Shown: positions 26,401-39,538 of the stretch, one piece after another | Layout: the number at the start of each line of letters is the position of its first letter | How positions within the stretch are numbered: the first letter of the stretch is position 1 | DNA from: Typha latifolia | Taxonomy: Eukaryota; Streptophyta; Magnoliopsida; Poales; Typhaceae | Assembly (NCBI GenBank): GCA_019914945.1 | Contig: CM034104.1 | Location: 13,628,046 to 13,692,045, forward strand | Direction: 5' to 3' | DNA length: 64,000 nt | Position numbers and translations under genes: made by a program | The notes under the pieces: generated by a model | Seen by the model: only the letters and a program-made list of their open reading frames with translations | Database searches by the model: none | What the model was told of the DNA's origin: nothing

Positions 26401-27795
26401 GGTCAAATCATATTAGTAAAGACAAAAAGACTGCTGCATTATCAAATCGAACAAGGTTCTCTGAGCCAACTTCATAACCTACACTGGCATGTTATACAGT
26501 TTGCTAAATTTCTGACAAGTTACCATATAATCCAAGAAAGCTTGCTAATAGCTCAGTTGCTTAAGAAGATGATAAAAGTAGTTACTTTGCATCCAGAGGT
26601 CTCACCTGTGCCACTGCTCGACATTGTGAGGATTCTGCCGCAGCAGAACGCTATTAAGCAGCTCCGGCCTCCTATCAAATAGGCGCTCGAACCTCGCCAA
26701 CCTGAGATCAGTGTCATCATCATCATTCAACCAGAAGCCATCCAGAAACTTCTTTGCAAGCTTAGCAACCCCATCCTTCCCTCCTTTCTCATCCTCCCCG
26801 TCGTCCACCTCACTGTCCGAGTCTTCCTCCGCCGTCTCAAGTTTGGCCGTCAACGCGCTCTGCTCGAACTGCGCATACGCCTCAAAGATGACGCTAAAAT
26901 CCCTAACCGTGATGACGGTGGTGAGACCCTCCTCAAAGATATCCCGCGCCTTCTCATAGAGCCCTCTCCGGACGTAATAATCCGCGAGGGAGGTCCATAG
27001 CCGCCCGACCTCATCGGTAAATTTCCGAATCCCCCCTCGAATGATGGGGTCGACCTTGAGGCCAGCGACCTCCGTGGCATGCCGCGTGAGGAGATCGCAG
27101 AGTTCGAGCCAGAGCTGGTGGCGCGTCTTGCCCTTGATAGAATGGAAGGAGTCATCGTTGAGAACGGAGGCGAGCCGGTCGGCGGCCTCCTGCCACCGTC
27201 CGGAGGCGAGAAGAAACTGGATGAATTCCTCGACGTGGGAGGGGTCGAAGAGGAGGTACCTTCGGTAGACACGGAACGCGGTCTCCACGGGGACGCCTGG
27301 GAGCCCGACCAGGGCCAGGTAAGCCGGCCAGATACGGTCGTGCTGGGTCACGGGTAAGGCGCGGAGGGCGCGATCGAAGGCTCGGCGAGCGCGAGTGAGC
27401 AAACGCTGCTCGGTGAGGGACGTGAGGTACATGATCCAGACGCGGGGCATCTTGTGCATGGTGACGAGGGCGCGCTCGAAGGTGTTGTTGAGGGAGGAGT
27501 AGGAGTGGTGAGAGATGGGGAGGTGGCGGACGGCGTCGAGGCGCTCACGGAGATAGGCATGCCAGAGCTTGTAGGATCCTGGCAGGGCCTTGATGGCGCG
27601 CTCGTAGATGACGGACCGCTTCTTGAAGGGGGAATTGGAGCGGGCGACGAGGTAGCGCCACCACCCCTTAAGCTTGAATGGCTCGCGGAGAATCTCCTCC
27701 TCGTAGGGGAGATCGTCTTGGGTCGGGTAGAGATCAACGGAGATGGAGGTGGAGGCGGAGGCGGAGGCCGAGATGTCCATTGCAACTGCGGCCAT
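23486..27795 (-). CDS. SYF1: pre-mRNA splicing factor SYF1 (XAB2 homologue)
   Basis: Seven exons: 26606-27795, 26016-26341, 25591-25775, 25325-25495, 25040-25240, 24011-24262 and 23486-23929. They join in phase to 922 aa, near the length I recall for plant SYF1 (about 917). The protein is almost wholly made of HAT/TPR-like helical repeats (for example PLWHAYLRERL-type repeats in exon 1, TLWVAFARMYENHNRLDSA in exon 2, RARALYIFAAGY and NFWKKWKDFEIQHGNEDTF in exon 6). An acidic patch near residues 330-350 and a charged tail ending KRQRRQ complete it. SYF1 is a scaffold of the NineTeen/Prp19-associated complex in the spliceosome and, in animals, also serves transcription-coupled repair. Exon 1 is strikingly GC-rich and the later exons are AT-richer. 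The gene is head-to-head with the TMEM70-like gene across a 327-bp gap. Confidence 0.96.
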
Positions 27796-28061
27796 TGGAG
27801 GAGGAGAAGTAACACCAGATAAGCCCTAGATTGGTGGGGTGTTTCAGATTTGGTTCGAGAAAGAGGAAGGGTTGAATCAATATAAAGGATCCGGTCCGGT
27901 AAAACCGCTTGGGTTGGATATAGTCGGGTCGGGTCGGATCAAAGGTTTATGGTTCGTGAGGCCAAGATGGGCCTAGTTAAGCATAAAAGCCCAATTGTTA
28001 TACTATTACAAGAAGGCCCAAGGGCCAGTACTCAGTGCTCGCATAGCCCCACAGGCGTTGA

Positions 28062-28102
<41 letters not shown>

Positions 28103-28122
28103 AATACCCCTGGAGCTCTGGA
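27796..28122. promoter_or_regulatory. bidirectional promoter of SYF1 and the TMEM70-like gene
   Basis: The 327 bp between the two opposite ATGs must hold both leaders and promoters. It contains GC-rich direct repeats (ccggt, gggtcgggtcgg) and, on the TMEM70 side, a 38-bp (AG)n tract at 28064-28101 ending about 20 bp before the ATG. Such GA tracts are typical of plant core promoters and 5' UTRs and are bound by BBR/BPC proteins. No canonical TATA box stands out. Confidence 0.6.
28064..28101 (+). repeat. (AG)19 microsatellite in a 5' leader
   Basis: An uninterrupted AG dinucleotide run immediately upstream of the TMEM70-like start codon. Confidence 0.95.
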
Positions 28123-30032
28123 ATGGCGGCGAGGCGATCCGCTTCTCTCTACCGCGTCTTGCTGCTTCGCTCGGCGGCGGCGCACACAACGGTGGCCACT
28201 GCGCGCTTCGTACCAGGTTCGTCCCTCTCCTGCGCCGTCCTTCTTCTAGGGTTTTGATCTCAGTGGATCTTTTCGGAGCTATTTGTTGATGGTTACTTCT
28301 TTCTCTCATATGATCAGATGGTGCCACTTTTTTCAATCATGACAACTCCTATGGAGTATTAGTTATTATTATTATTATTATTTTGGATAAGATCATTTCA
28401 CGTTCTCCTTAAGTTATGAGAGGATCGGAGGTGGTGTTGTTAATGTTGGTGTTCTTCAAGAAGATCTGGGTGTTGATAAAGCATGATCAATCAAAGTGCA
28501 TACTTTGCCAATTAATATGTTGGTATTAGTCCATCAACTAAAATTAGCCTAAAGGCTAAAGCCAATTGCACATTATTGCTGTGACAGGGGGAAAAATGCA
28601 TTCTTTTGAGTGTTCACTAACATTGGCGTGCAGGATCTCTAATTAAAGGTTTGTCTGGCCTTTGGCTTCATCATTCCTTCATGCTGCTTATTTTGCATCA
28701 TCTGTGCATGCAAGTGCTTTCTTTTCTTGATTTTCTAGGCGGTTACTTTTGTTGAGTCTAGAGCTGAGAGAAATATTTTGACAAAGTGTAAAACATATCA
28801 AGAGACCTTGCTTACTTGTTATTGTTGCAGGATTGGTTCATTAGTATTTGCACTGAGTTTATTTTTTATTTACGACATTGGAGGGAGTGAGGTAGGGGAA
28901 CAAAGATTGGAGTGGGATTAGTTATTTACGCGGCATCTATTGCTTACAACTAGTCATGTTCATTTTCATTTTTCAAGAGTGAAGAGGGCACAGCATAACC
29001 AATTTCACTCTATTTTTTGCACAAGCTCGATAGATTACTTCAAGGTAAATCTCAAAAGAAAAAAATGTTGATCCCAGGTCAAAGAATTTTCATTGCCTAA
29101 AGACCTGAAATTTCCTTTATTTATCTTCATTGGTGACCCTCAAGCAGACTTTTCATTCTGTGTAGTTCAGGGCAAAATCAAACTGGTAATCCATTATGGT
29201 TCTTTTTCCTTTCTTTTAATTATGTAGAGGCAGTGTTACTGACTTTGAGGAACGTACTTTGCAACTTACTAACTTGCAATTTACTTCATTCCATCTAAGC
29301 TAGTAAAATTTTGCTTCAAATAATGATCTTCTGACTTTCTTTCTGCATTAATTAGATTTTCAGGCTTCTAACTATGGAGCATGGCGACAATTTTCAACTA
29401 GAAATCCTGCATCACCTTTTAAAGTCGACAGCATTGGACCAGCCATGTATTCATATGCTCAGAAGAGATGGAGTTCTCAAGCTGCTGCGGCAAGATCTGA
29501 AGTAGGAAACAGCAAGATTAGCATAGGTCCTAAAGCTAGAGAGCTCAAAAAGGATGGCAAAGAAGCTGGAGTTGTGTATCAAGGACCAATCTCATCAACC
29601 ATAAAGAAAGTAAAGCTGCTATCGCTTTCCACATGCTGCCTCTCGGTCTCTCTAGGGCCGGTCATAACATTCATGACTTCACCTGACATGAATGTAATCC
29701 TCAAGGGTGCAGTTGCATCTACTGTGATTTTCCTAAGTGCTACTACTACTGCAGCCCTGCACTGGTTCGTGAGTCCATACATTCACAAGCTCCGGTGGCA
29801 ACCAGGTTCAGATGGCGTCGAGGTAGAGATGATGTCATGGTTAGCGACGCCTCTCCCTAGGACAATCAAATTTGCTGATGTGAAGCCAGCTGAGACCAAT
29901 CGGCCATTTGTTACATTTAAGGCTGATGATAACTTCTACTTCATCGATGCGGATCACTGTCACAACAAGGCTCTATTGGCAAGGCTAACACCAGAGAAGC
30001 AAGCTCGTGAGTCTGCTTTTAAGAATTTGTGA
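28123..30032 (+). CDS. TMEM70-like mitochondrial inner-membrane protein
   Basis: Two exons, 28123-28216 and 29356-30032, give 256 aa. The phase-1 junction is fixed by the acceptor ATTAG|AT; the nearby TTTTCAG acceptor would bring an immediate stop. The N-terminus (MAARRSASLYRVLLLR) is Arg/Ala/Ser-rich and fits a mitochondrial presequence. After a short hydrophilic part, VVYQGPISSTIKKVKLLS leads into two closely spaced membrane segments (about 118-138 and 146-171), followed by a hydrophilic C-terminal domain, the layout of the TMEM70/DUF1301 family. In animals TMEM70 helps assemble ATP synthase and complex I; the plant role is inferred. It converges with the alpha/beta-hydrolase gene about 800 bp further on. 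Confidence 0.88.
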
Positions 30033-30841
30033 TCATGGAAATTAATAACTCCCCCTAGTATCGCTTTTGGAGGCTTCGTTTTAGCCTGAAAGAATGTTCT
30101 GTTGTTGCATATCTTAAATTTACTACAAAGACGAAAGGATCATCACTGAGATCTGATGCATCTATCATTTAATTTGAGCAACATTGTTGAAAAGCTTCAG
30201 TCTTGACATTGATACCCAGGATAATAGCTTTGGAAGTCTAGTCCAAATCTTTGTTTATAATTTTGCCCGTGGAATTTAGTATGCCTGGAGATGGCCATTA
30301 CCTTGTAATTAGATAACGCTGTCAGTTTTTGCTACGCACCAGATATATGATATCGTTGTGCAAACCTTTTTGGTAAACTTTTGCCACCTCGAAAAGGATT
30401 TGTAAGGATAAAACATAGAATGAGAGCGTATTATTATGTTGAATAATCTAGGTGTAGTATTCTTTCATTCAAACTTGCAAGTAAACGCCTAGGCCGGAAG
30501 CTTTTGTGAAAGAAACAAAAACTCTCATTAGAGAAGGAAAATTGTATTCATAGAGTGGATTACAAAACTCCAGTAGATATGATATATGCTTTTGTTAAGC
30601 CACGTCTATGCGAACTCTTTAGCAATCTGCGAGCAGGAGCATCAATGAAACTATTATTCCCATCAATGAGAACAACTCGCCTAGCAGCTCAAGATGAGCT
30701 ATATATCATTTTGGACTCACCAAATGAGAAGAGAAGGCTATATTGCTGAGAGGTGGGGGTTAACAGAAAATTACTGTGGTATCTACACATCTCCACCCAA
30801 AATGACGAATTAAATCAAACCTAGAAAAGGATAGCTATGTT
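30033..30841. other. intergenic, convergent 3' ends
   Basis: About 800 bp holding the 3' UTRs of the TMEM70-like gene (+) and the hydrolase (-). I see no other gene. Confidence 0.5.
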
Positions 30842-33800
30842 TCATTCTTGATCAGTAGAATTATCTGCTACTATCTCTGCTGGTAACCCTTCTGGTAATA
30901 ATCCATCCACTTCAGACAAAATGCTCACCGGCCCTTGGGGGATGCCAAAAAGTGTAGAAAATATCTGCCTGTGGCACTCATCACAGAAACAAAAATATGA
31001 GAAGTGGCCTTCACCAAGCAGTCTATGTACTGTGGCTCCTGGAACCACCCGCCGCACGAATTCAGCCATCGATGGTGGCGCCACCCTATCATCCATCCCC
31101 TGCAAAGAATCCGATATTCTGCATTATATACGTATATGACAACAAATCATAGTTGTAACCCACAAATAATGTATGCTTTCAGAAAATGCGTACAATGGAT
31201 TAAATGGATATATGATAGTTTCTCAGGCTTTGAGGGAACTTTAAGTAGATAATGCTAACATATGATGCCAACAGAATTCACAAGAAAAAAAACTGGTTCC
31301 TAGGTTAAGATCAAATATTTCACATTGATTTTGGCTTCTAAATTCTTGAATAATAGCTCCATGATATACTTGACGTGATGTGTTTGTCAAAAAACTGAAA
31401 ATGAGATTAAATATATGATGCAGGTGAAAAGCAACGTACACACCTGCCAGATATGTATTGGACCAAGAAAGCCTGCCCACTCACGTTCAGCCTGACTATA
31501 TATGGACTTGAGCCATAGAAGAAGACCTTTGTTCTCTCGTCTTTTCTGCACTTGAATGTCAGACAGGCTGAAACCCCAATCAGATACTTGTAAAACAGCT
31601 TCCTCCACAAAGGGTTTTGCATCTCCCTGGCGAATAGATTCCCCCACATCCTTTTCCCAGAACTCCTTGAACATTTGCTCATCCAGCAAAGATTTGTCCT
31701 ATGACAATAATATGTTAAGTTAGAAACTGCACTGCCTTCTGGGGAGATAAAGAAATCCACTAGATACTTCACCAATTTCAGCAGCTTAAGTATGTCATGA
31801 TAAAAAAATGAAGCACAAGTCTAGAAAAGAGAGTCCATGTTATGTAAGATGTGACGGAGGCAAAGGAGAATTCCTTGCGCATCCTTTAACAGGCATATGG
31901 AAGCTTGAGCATTTTGTCAAGTGATGAATAAGGGCAAGCTGATAGCTTTCATGAAACTTTGTTTCAAGAAGATCCTAAAGGTTTACGAGTAGAAAACTCC
32001 CTATGTTACCTTAATAGTATGTTCAAATTGGAGCAATATATTAGCTGAAACCTGAATCGTGGATTCTCTTTTAGATGCATCTGCCAACTCAATAATCTCT
32101 ACTAAATCTCTTCTTCAGTTACTGTATTGCACAAGATACAGTTGATTTATCAACTCCGTGCTCTTCCTTGTTTCAACTAATATCCTCTTATAGTAAAAGC
32201 AGTCAAGTAAACTAGGGAAAAGATTCTCCTATTTAGCAGATAAAGTTTTTTCTGATAAATATACGACAATAGAAAAACCAAGAATCACCTTCTTTCCCAA
32301 TGACAATGATAACCACTTTTCTGGCCAACCAGGTCTTCCCGAGAGAAAGCTTCGATGGTAAAAATAAGAAAGAAGTGAAGGAAATCTTCGAGCTAAAACA
32401 TACATAAACTTCCTCTTTGTTGTCCACTTCTCCCAAGTTTTACGTCTCTCTTCCTTGGTCATGCTAGAGTCATATGGATTGATCATCGGAGCAAACATGG
32501 CAACACCTGAGAGCATTTTCCAAATAGAGATAAAAAAATTCAAATGATGACACTCCATACATAAAATTCAGGTAAAGGGCCTCATGAGGCAGTCAAAACT
32601 TCTTCCATCCTTTCTATCGAAGGAATGGACAAATTGATTAACCGAAGACGCCTAAACGGATCTAAAGAAGAATCCAGCTTATTTTTTCCCAGGTACACTT
32701 TAACCCAACACCAAGTTCTACAGTATCATAAGATATATGAATAGGCCCAGATCTAGGTCCAAATAGTTCCAAATATCTTTGTCAGGTCAATTAGGAATGA
32801 CCTTTTCCCTTGGTGTAAGATATTATCATTTGCAGTAACCTTTGTAATTGATTATTTAAACATAAAAAACTAGTAATTTGAACTGCTAATTACCCGATTT
32901 TTTACCATATGTAATTGATAAATCACTATGTAATTAAATGCGCATATATTTCAAAACATAAACCATAAGAATATGCAATGAAGGCATAAATGACAATATG
33001 GTTGCCTGTCAAAGAAATAAACAAATGAATATGCATGCGAAACATTATTCTCCCGTCAGTTAACAGAAAACATTATTCTCCCATCAGTAAATAGAAGTAT
33101 TAAGAAAATACCATCTGCCACCAATCATTAAGGGATATATACTAAGGAACAGAAAATAGATCGGCTTCTATGTGAGTAAAGTATCTATGGATCAGAAAAA
33201 TAAATAATTAAACAGAGCATATGCATTCCCTTCCTAGTTAGTGTTAAGCAATATAGGCTGCCAATCATCTTACTACAGCAGTAGTGTGAAGATGAACAGC
33301 CCTTAGCACGAGGCAAGACATTGGTGCTTTGCATAACAACAGGCAGAACAACTAATTCACTTGCTTTAGTTTCTTCATTTGTTAGTAAGAACATCTACTA
33401 TTGATTTGATCCAGGTAACTGAATCTATGCTGAAGCTTAATACAGCAACTGTTATTGTATCTGGAGTCTCTCCAACAAGTTGCTAATATATCTTGAGTGA
33501 CAAAACCTTCCGACTACTACTACATAGCTGCTAAAGCATGAACTACATTGTTTGCTGGTTACTTAAGGGCTTAAGCTTTCAGATCAACTAGATATCTAAT
33601 TTGTTACTAGAACTCATCAAGCCCCATTAGAGCTTGATGTCTACTCCTTGTATCCATGTACCTCAACAAACCAATAAAGAGAAGACTTCTAAATGAAATA
33701 ACACAGATTTTAACATATTACATGATGTTAGAAGTCTTCAGTAAACATTCAGGAAACAACTTCATCTAACAACAGGACTTCTAAATTAGCTGCTTTGAGA

Positions 33801-36011
33801 AAAATTGGTCCTTTCTCATCATGACAGGTGAGTGTTCTCCATGTCAAACCAATGCATCACAGCTAGTTAGAAAACAAAAACAAAGTGTTGCTAAAATAGA
33901 AAAGGTACCTGCCAGTCTGTCAGGAATGTAACGAACAGCAGCCCAGGCATGCATGCTTCCTCCTGAATAAGCCACCACCCAGAATTTGTCCATAATACCT
34001 AGACCATTCATTAAATGAAGTATATCAAAGGCAGATGAGTTGAGGTTTCTTCCAGGATGAGGATCACTTTCACCAAAACCAGGAAGATCATAAGTAACTA
34101 GCCGAACACCAAACTCCTCTAACAGAGATGCTCTAATGCCAGGTACTCCTGTGTATGACAGACAACCCACTAGATCAACACAACAAGGCATAGCACCTCG
34201 TATGATCCAATGTACACAACAAAATTCACGATTTTGTACCTGCTACTCGAGAAGAAAGAAAAGAATGAGGAGCAATCAGAGAAAATCTAGCCCTTTCAGG
34301 TGGGACACCTTGTTCTTGATATGCCAGGTACCTCCCATCAGGAAGTAAAATTCGGGTAGCACTTGGAGGACTTATATACAGCTTCTTCAGCAGTTGATGT
34401 GAAGCCTCACTACTGCAATTTACATTTAATGCTGCGTAAAAGAATAGCAGGATCATATCAGATGTAAGAAACTATCTGATCGTTTCAACAAGTTAAATTT
34501 CATAGTATGCTAACAAACTAGAGCATAACATATTATCAAGACAAAATAACACTTCACTAGACAACCTAGCTCATTATCTTTTTGACATGATCATATTTCC
34601 ATGACAGACATTCATCCTAAGGATTTAGCACCCACACTTCACAGTATCAAATGCAACTCCTCCCTGATTCTTCTACTTGTAAAGGCTTGCATGTCTTTAG
34701 TAAAGTATTCATCCGAAAGGACACCTTTTATTACTACAAGGGATAAACAAACTGTATATTCTTAAACATGGATATGAATATGTTGCATTTTTTTGAAAAA
34801 ATATGTAGCTAACTCTTCTAAACTGAAGGTCCAATCCTATCTATCTCTATTCCTTCTCAGATAATTTTATCTTTTCTCTTACAAAGAGCCATCATTCACT
34901 CCCGATGTTATTCTCGAATAAAAGGTATAGAATGGAATGAAAAGATTATGAGTGACATCAGGACAACACCAAAGAGAAGTTAATCACAAACTATGAAGTA
35001 CAAGGCTAATTTATGTCCTGTAAACTAAGTCAAAAGCCAAATTATTCAAGAACTAATCAGAGTACAAAAAAAGGCTAATTTCCATCAACTACAATGTTAC
35101 ACCGGGAGAGGTGGATAATTACTAAAACTTGAAACTGGCCAACTCTGACCTAGACATCCAGCTAATTTCCGTCGGGCACAAGGTTAAACAAGAGGAGGAT
35201 AATCGCCAAAACTTGAAAGTGATTAGCACTAATCCAGACATCTAAAAAAACGGCCTCCAAGATACCGTTATACATTTTGATATATAAGAAGAGAGTATCT
35301 CCATTCATCGAATAGGATATCAAGCTATAATGAACTCACCTAAACCCACATCAGAATTCTCAAATGAATCAAAAGAAACCGTTTCAAGAACTAAAAAAAG
35401 AGGTGAATACTTGTTGTGCCTAAACCTCCTCAACTGCTCTAATTTTCTACACTCCAAGATCTAGCATTCTATCTACAATCCCATCAAAACTAAAAAGAAA
35501 CGTTTTTCTACGAACCAGATTAAACACGATCGATCAAGACGAAAACAAGTTACAAAAAACGCCCAGTTTAGGCATGATTACCCATGAGGACGACTAGGAA
35601 GACGGCGATGACGACGGGCCAGGCGTGCAGGGGATCTTTATCCTCCGGCAAGTACTCGTTCAAGAACCTTAGCCTCTCCGCCGCCACCGCCGCCGGCTTC
35701 CGCATATTCTTCACGACGTAAGAGTCCTCCATCCCGATCAAACTCTGCTGCGCGATCTCCCACAACCCTTTCCCGAGCTCCTTCGCCATCTCGCCCGTCG
35801 CGGTCAAGAAACCCCTCACCTGATCCTTTAAGCTCTCCTCCTCGTACCCATGGTATCCATCTCCCACTACTCTCCCCATCAACTCCTCTACACCATTGCC
35901 CCCCTCCGCCGGCGAGGATCCCCCCTCGACAGAGTACCGGATCCCCGTGTCCTCCACCAGGCTCGCCAGCTCCTCCTGCCACGTCATCATTCCGGGCCCC
36001 ACCGCCGCCAT
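30842..36011 (-). CDS. membrane-anchored alpha/beta hydrolase
   Basis: Six exons: 35582-36011, 34240-34431, 33909-34148, 32289-32506, 31444-31698 and 30842-31099, all in phase, total 530 aa. Residues 1 to about 125 are a plant-specific amphipathic N-terminal region (WQEELASLVEDTGIRY). A membrane segment (about 128-146, AWPVVIAVFLVVLM) spans the exon 1/2 junction. The hydrolase fold follows: DLPGFGESDPHPGRN, nucleophile elbow AYSGGS with Ser269, Asp448/449 in GMDDRV, and His477 in GEGHFSYF. The complete triad suggests an active serine hydrolase; the substrate is unknown. Plant relatives are annotated only as alpha/beta-hydrolase superfamily. The 143-codon first exon alone looks like a separate small ORF, but its GTAATC donor and the phase-matched next exon show that it belongs here. 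Confidence 0.9.
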
Positions 36012-37888
36012 ATCCGCCGTAGGGTGTAGAATGGGCGGACGAGATCTTATCTTTTCCTCGCCGTCTTCTCGCGCGGCGGAGAGGGTACGTTACCCGCCAT
36101 GGCTTGGACCCCCTTTCCCTTTCTCTCTTTTTGACTCGCAGACTTCAGTTCAGAGAGAGAGAGAAGAGTGACGGGAAGTGGACGGTCATGACGGTGGGAA
36201 AGGGGGCGTAAATCGACGGCTGCGGCTTCCGCCACGTAGGACGCTTTGATGGGGGTTTAACCGGCCGCGTATCGGTTACGTTCAAAGCAGGTAGCGTGGG
36301 CGCCACCTAGAGTTGCCGGTTACTCGGTCGACGAGACCGGATTGGGTGTGACATGCTAATACGAAACAGGAGTCATTCAGTTTACGTGGCACGTCTTCAG
36401 TTGGAAAGGAGGAAATTTTGGGCGGTAGAGACGTAGAGCACATGGTAGTGCCTCGGATTCCCTTCTCGAAGGTAAACAGAAAACAACATAATTTGTCCAT
36501 CCTGTTACCTTTCAAGCCGTAGGATTTCGATGCTTCATTCTCATCGGACGGTCGGAAAGGAAGCATACTGAAATGCACCTCCTTTTGATGTATGATTTGC
36601 CATTTCTTTCGGTCCGTGGGCCCCGCGGGCCTGTGGATAATAATTGTAAATAAGACTAATGGACAAGCTGATCTGGACGAGAGAGTATGTATAAAAGAAT
36701 AATACATAGGGGTATGCATGAGCTGTAACAGAGAAAAAAGAAAAGAAAATGAGGAGTCATTTTCTTATGTATGTGTGTATGTGGTTAGTTATTCTTGATT
36801 GGATGGATTAAAGTATAAAGTTGAACAATTTGGGAGCTTAGCACATTCTAGTGTTATATCTAATTGGAATGTTCAAAGGTTGTTTCACAGTTCACACTCA
36901 CAGACAGTGTTATATTTATTTTCTATATATGATTTAAAGAAGAGCTATACTACTTCATATATCTTTTTTTATGTTTAGTTACAATAATAGGACAATAAGT
37001 GGTTGGGGAGTTGGGCTCGTACCACGTTAGCAAACCTAGATTAGATTATACTCACAAAGATTGTCCTAAACTATGTAAATAGTGTTTAACATTTGAAGTT
37101 GAAACACTCATGGACATTTGGATAACAGATGACGTGAATATTGGGTTATGGCGTATAAAAATAATATTACTAGTGCAAGGCATCTGCAGTCAGCTAAGCT
37201 GCTAGCCTTTTCTTCTTTATGTACTAGTACACTGAAGCAGATCAATTGCTCAATGCAGTGATCAAGGTTTTGGTTTCAGTGAAGCTTCTCAGTTATAATC
37301 ATCATAGTTGCTGGACGAAATCTCTATCTGATACAGTGGATACTACACCATCCACCATCTGAGATTAAGTAGCAAATTTCATAAGCAGAGGGCAGAGTTA
37401 AAATGTGTTGCAGTTTGAACCTTCAGGTTACAGTAGGCATTTCATACAGAATAAGTGTACCCAATTTCCAAAGGGTGAGCTGGGCCTAGCAACGAAAAGA
37501 ATATTTGGAGGCTAGGGGTTTTCCGTAACTTATATATATGGGTCGATAGTTTTTTCAAGCCTTATTTGACAGCCTTAACTGCCAGCCATAAAATCTGTAG
37601 TGGTTTTTATCACTGCTAATTAAGTCATAATCAAGCAGCAAGATGTATGGAAAAGCTTACATAAATAGACCTGGAATCCATCGTTCATTCTCGATTGAAA
37701 GAAAATTAAAGCACGTTCCACATAAGTTAAACTATTTGAAATAGCCCTGAAATTCAAAACTCAAATCAAAATGAAGGAGAAATGGGGGAAAAACACTAGG
37801 AACTCATGCAAGTAGGGGCTCCTGGAACAGAGGCTAGACCCCATCTAAAACTTCTACTGCTCGCACCAAAATTTGTAAAGGATAGAGC
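36012..37888. other. intergenic region
   Basis: About 1.9 kb. The first 250 bp is the hydrolase leader and promoter, with a GA tract near 36149-36167. A 145-codon minus-strand reading frame (36282-36719) has no recognisable motif and is likely chance. The last 200 bp should be the 3' UTR of the first eEF1A gene. Confidence 0.5.
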
Positions 37889-39538
37889 TCACTTCTTCTT
37901 GGCTGCAGCCTTGGTAATCTTAGCGCCAGTAGGGTCCTTCTTATCGACACTCTTGATAACACCCACAGCAACAGTCTGACGCATGTCCCTCACGGCGAAA
38001 CGACCAAGAGGAGGATACTCGGAGAAGGTCTCAACAACCATGGGCTTGGTCGGAATCATCTTGACAAAACCAGCATCACCATTCTTAAGGAACTTGGGTT
38101 CCTTCTCAAGCTCCTTACCAGATCGCCTGTCAATCTTGGTTAGGATCTCAGCAAATTTGACCGCAATGTGGGAAGTGTGGCAATCAAGCACAGGTGCATA
38201 TCCGTTGCCAATCTGTCCAGGATGGTTCATGATGATGACCTGAGAAGTGAAGCTAGCAGCCCCCTTTGCAGGATCATCCTTAGAGTTAGAGGCAACAAAA
38301 CCACGCTTGAGATCCTTGACGGCAACATTCTTAACATTGAAACCAACGTTGTCGCCAGGGAGGGCCTCCTGCAGGGCCTCATGGTGCATCTCCACAGACT
38401 TAACTTCAGTAGTCAGGCCAGTGGGACCAAACGTGACAACCATACCAGGCTTAAGGACACCGGTTTCAACTCTGCCGACTGGAACAGTACCAATGCCGCC
38501 AATCTTGTAGACATCCTGGAGAGGAAGACGAAGGGGCTTGTCTGTGGGCCTCTTGGGCTCCTGGATCAAGTCGAGTGCCTCAAGGAGAGTTGGGCCCTTG
38601 TACCAATCAAGGTTGGTGGACCTCTCAATCATGTTATCTCCCTCAAATCCAGAGATGGGGACGAATGGAATCTTGTCTGGATTGTACCCAACCTTCTTCA
38701 GGTAAGAAGACACTTCCTTTACGATTTCATCATACCTAGCCTTCGAGTACTTAGGAGTGGTAGCATCCATCTACACAATAGAGTGTGAAAGGTCAACAAC
38801 CAAAGCAAATACCAGCACAAGACACATTTAAAAATGTCACCTTATTGAATAAGCCACTTAAAATTGCAATTTCAACTATAAGACTAATAATCAATAGTAA
38901 ATGTAAGTGAATGATAACTATATGACTCAAGTAAGTGAAAGGAAGAACATACTATATTATACTATGCAAGATTGCAACTTGATTGGTTACATGACCTATA
39001 TAGCCACCAATATATAATTGTAAACAGAAAATCAGTTGACGATTGGTAGATTGACGGGCAATCTAGTACTTCTTACCTTGTTACAGCAGCAGATCATCTG
39101 CTTGACACCAAGAGTGAAAGCAAGCAAAGCATGCTCACGGGTCTGTCCATCTTTTGAGATACCTGCTTCAAAACCACCAGTTGTGGAATCGATGATGAGA
39201 ACAGCACAGTCAGCCTGGGATGTTCCTGTAATCATGTTCTTGATGAAGTCACGATGCCCAGGGGCATCAATGACTGTGCAGTAGTACCTTGTGGTCTCAA
39301 ACTTCCACAAAGCAATATCAATGGTGATACCACGCTCACGCTCTGCCTTCAGCTTGTCGAGGACCCATGCATACTTGAATGACCTCTTGTTCATTTCAGC
39401 TGCCTCCTTCTCAAATCTTTCAATAACACGTTTGTCAATACCTCCAAGCTTGTAGATAAGATGTCCAGTGGTGGTTGACTTTCCAGAGTCGACATGGCCA
39501 ATGACCACAATGTTAATGTGAACCTTCTCCTTACCCAT
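37889..39538 (-). CDS. EEF1A: elongation factor 1-alpha, downstream tandem copy
   Basis: Two coding exons (39077-39538 and 37889-38770) give exactly 447 aa, the usual plant length. This GTPase delivers aminoacyl-tRNA to the ribosome in the cytosol. Visible motifs are GHVDSGKST (G1, residues 14-22), DAPGHRDF (G3), and NKMD (G4, 153-156), which is split by the 306-bp intron between K154 and M155. A 5'-UTR intron of about 1 kb is predicted (acceptor near 39543, donor near 40571), as in other plant eEF1A genes. It differs from the second copy by only two residues: R for K in FETTRYYCT and E for D in LLEALDL. Most of exon 2 shares a nearly identical DNA tract with the other copy. Confidence 0.98.

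Noticed and set aside
35568..36011. 147-codon frame as a separate small protein gene
   Set aside because: It is exon 1 of the alpha/beta hydrolase: a phase-matched donor at 35582 precedes its in-frame stop, and relatives have this N-terminus.
36282..36719. 145-codon minus-strand frame between the hydrolase and eEF1A
   Set aside because: The composition looks like random intergenic sequence and I recognise no domain.
38168..38788. Long plus-strand frames opposite both eEF1A exons 2
   Set aside because: Duplicated because the sense DNA is duplicated; they are mirror frames of a highly codon-biased gene.
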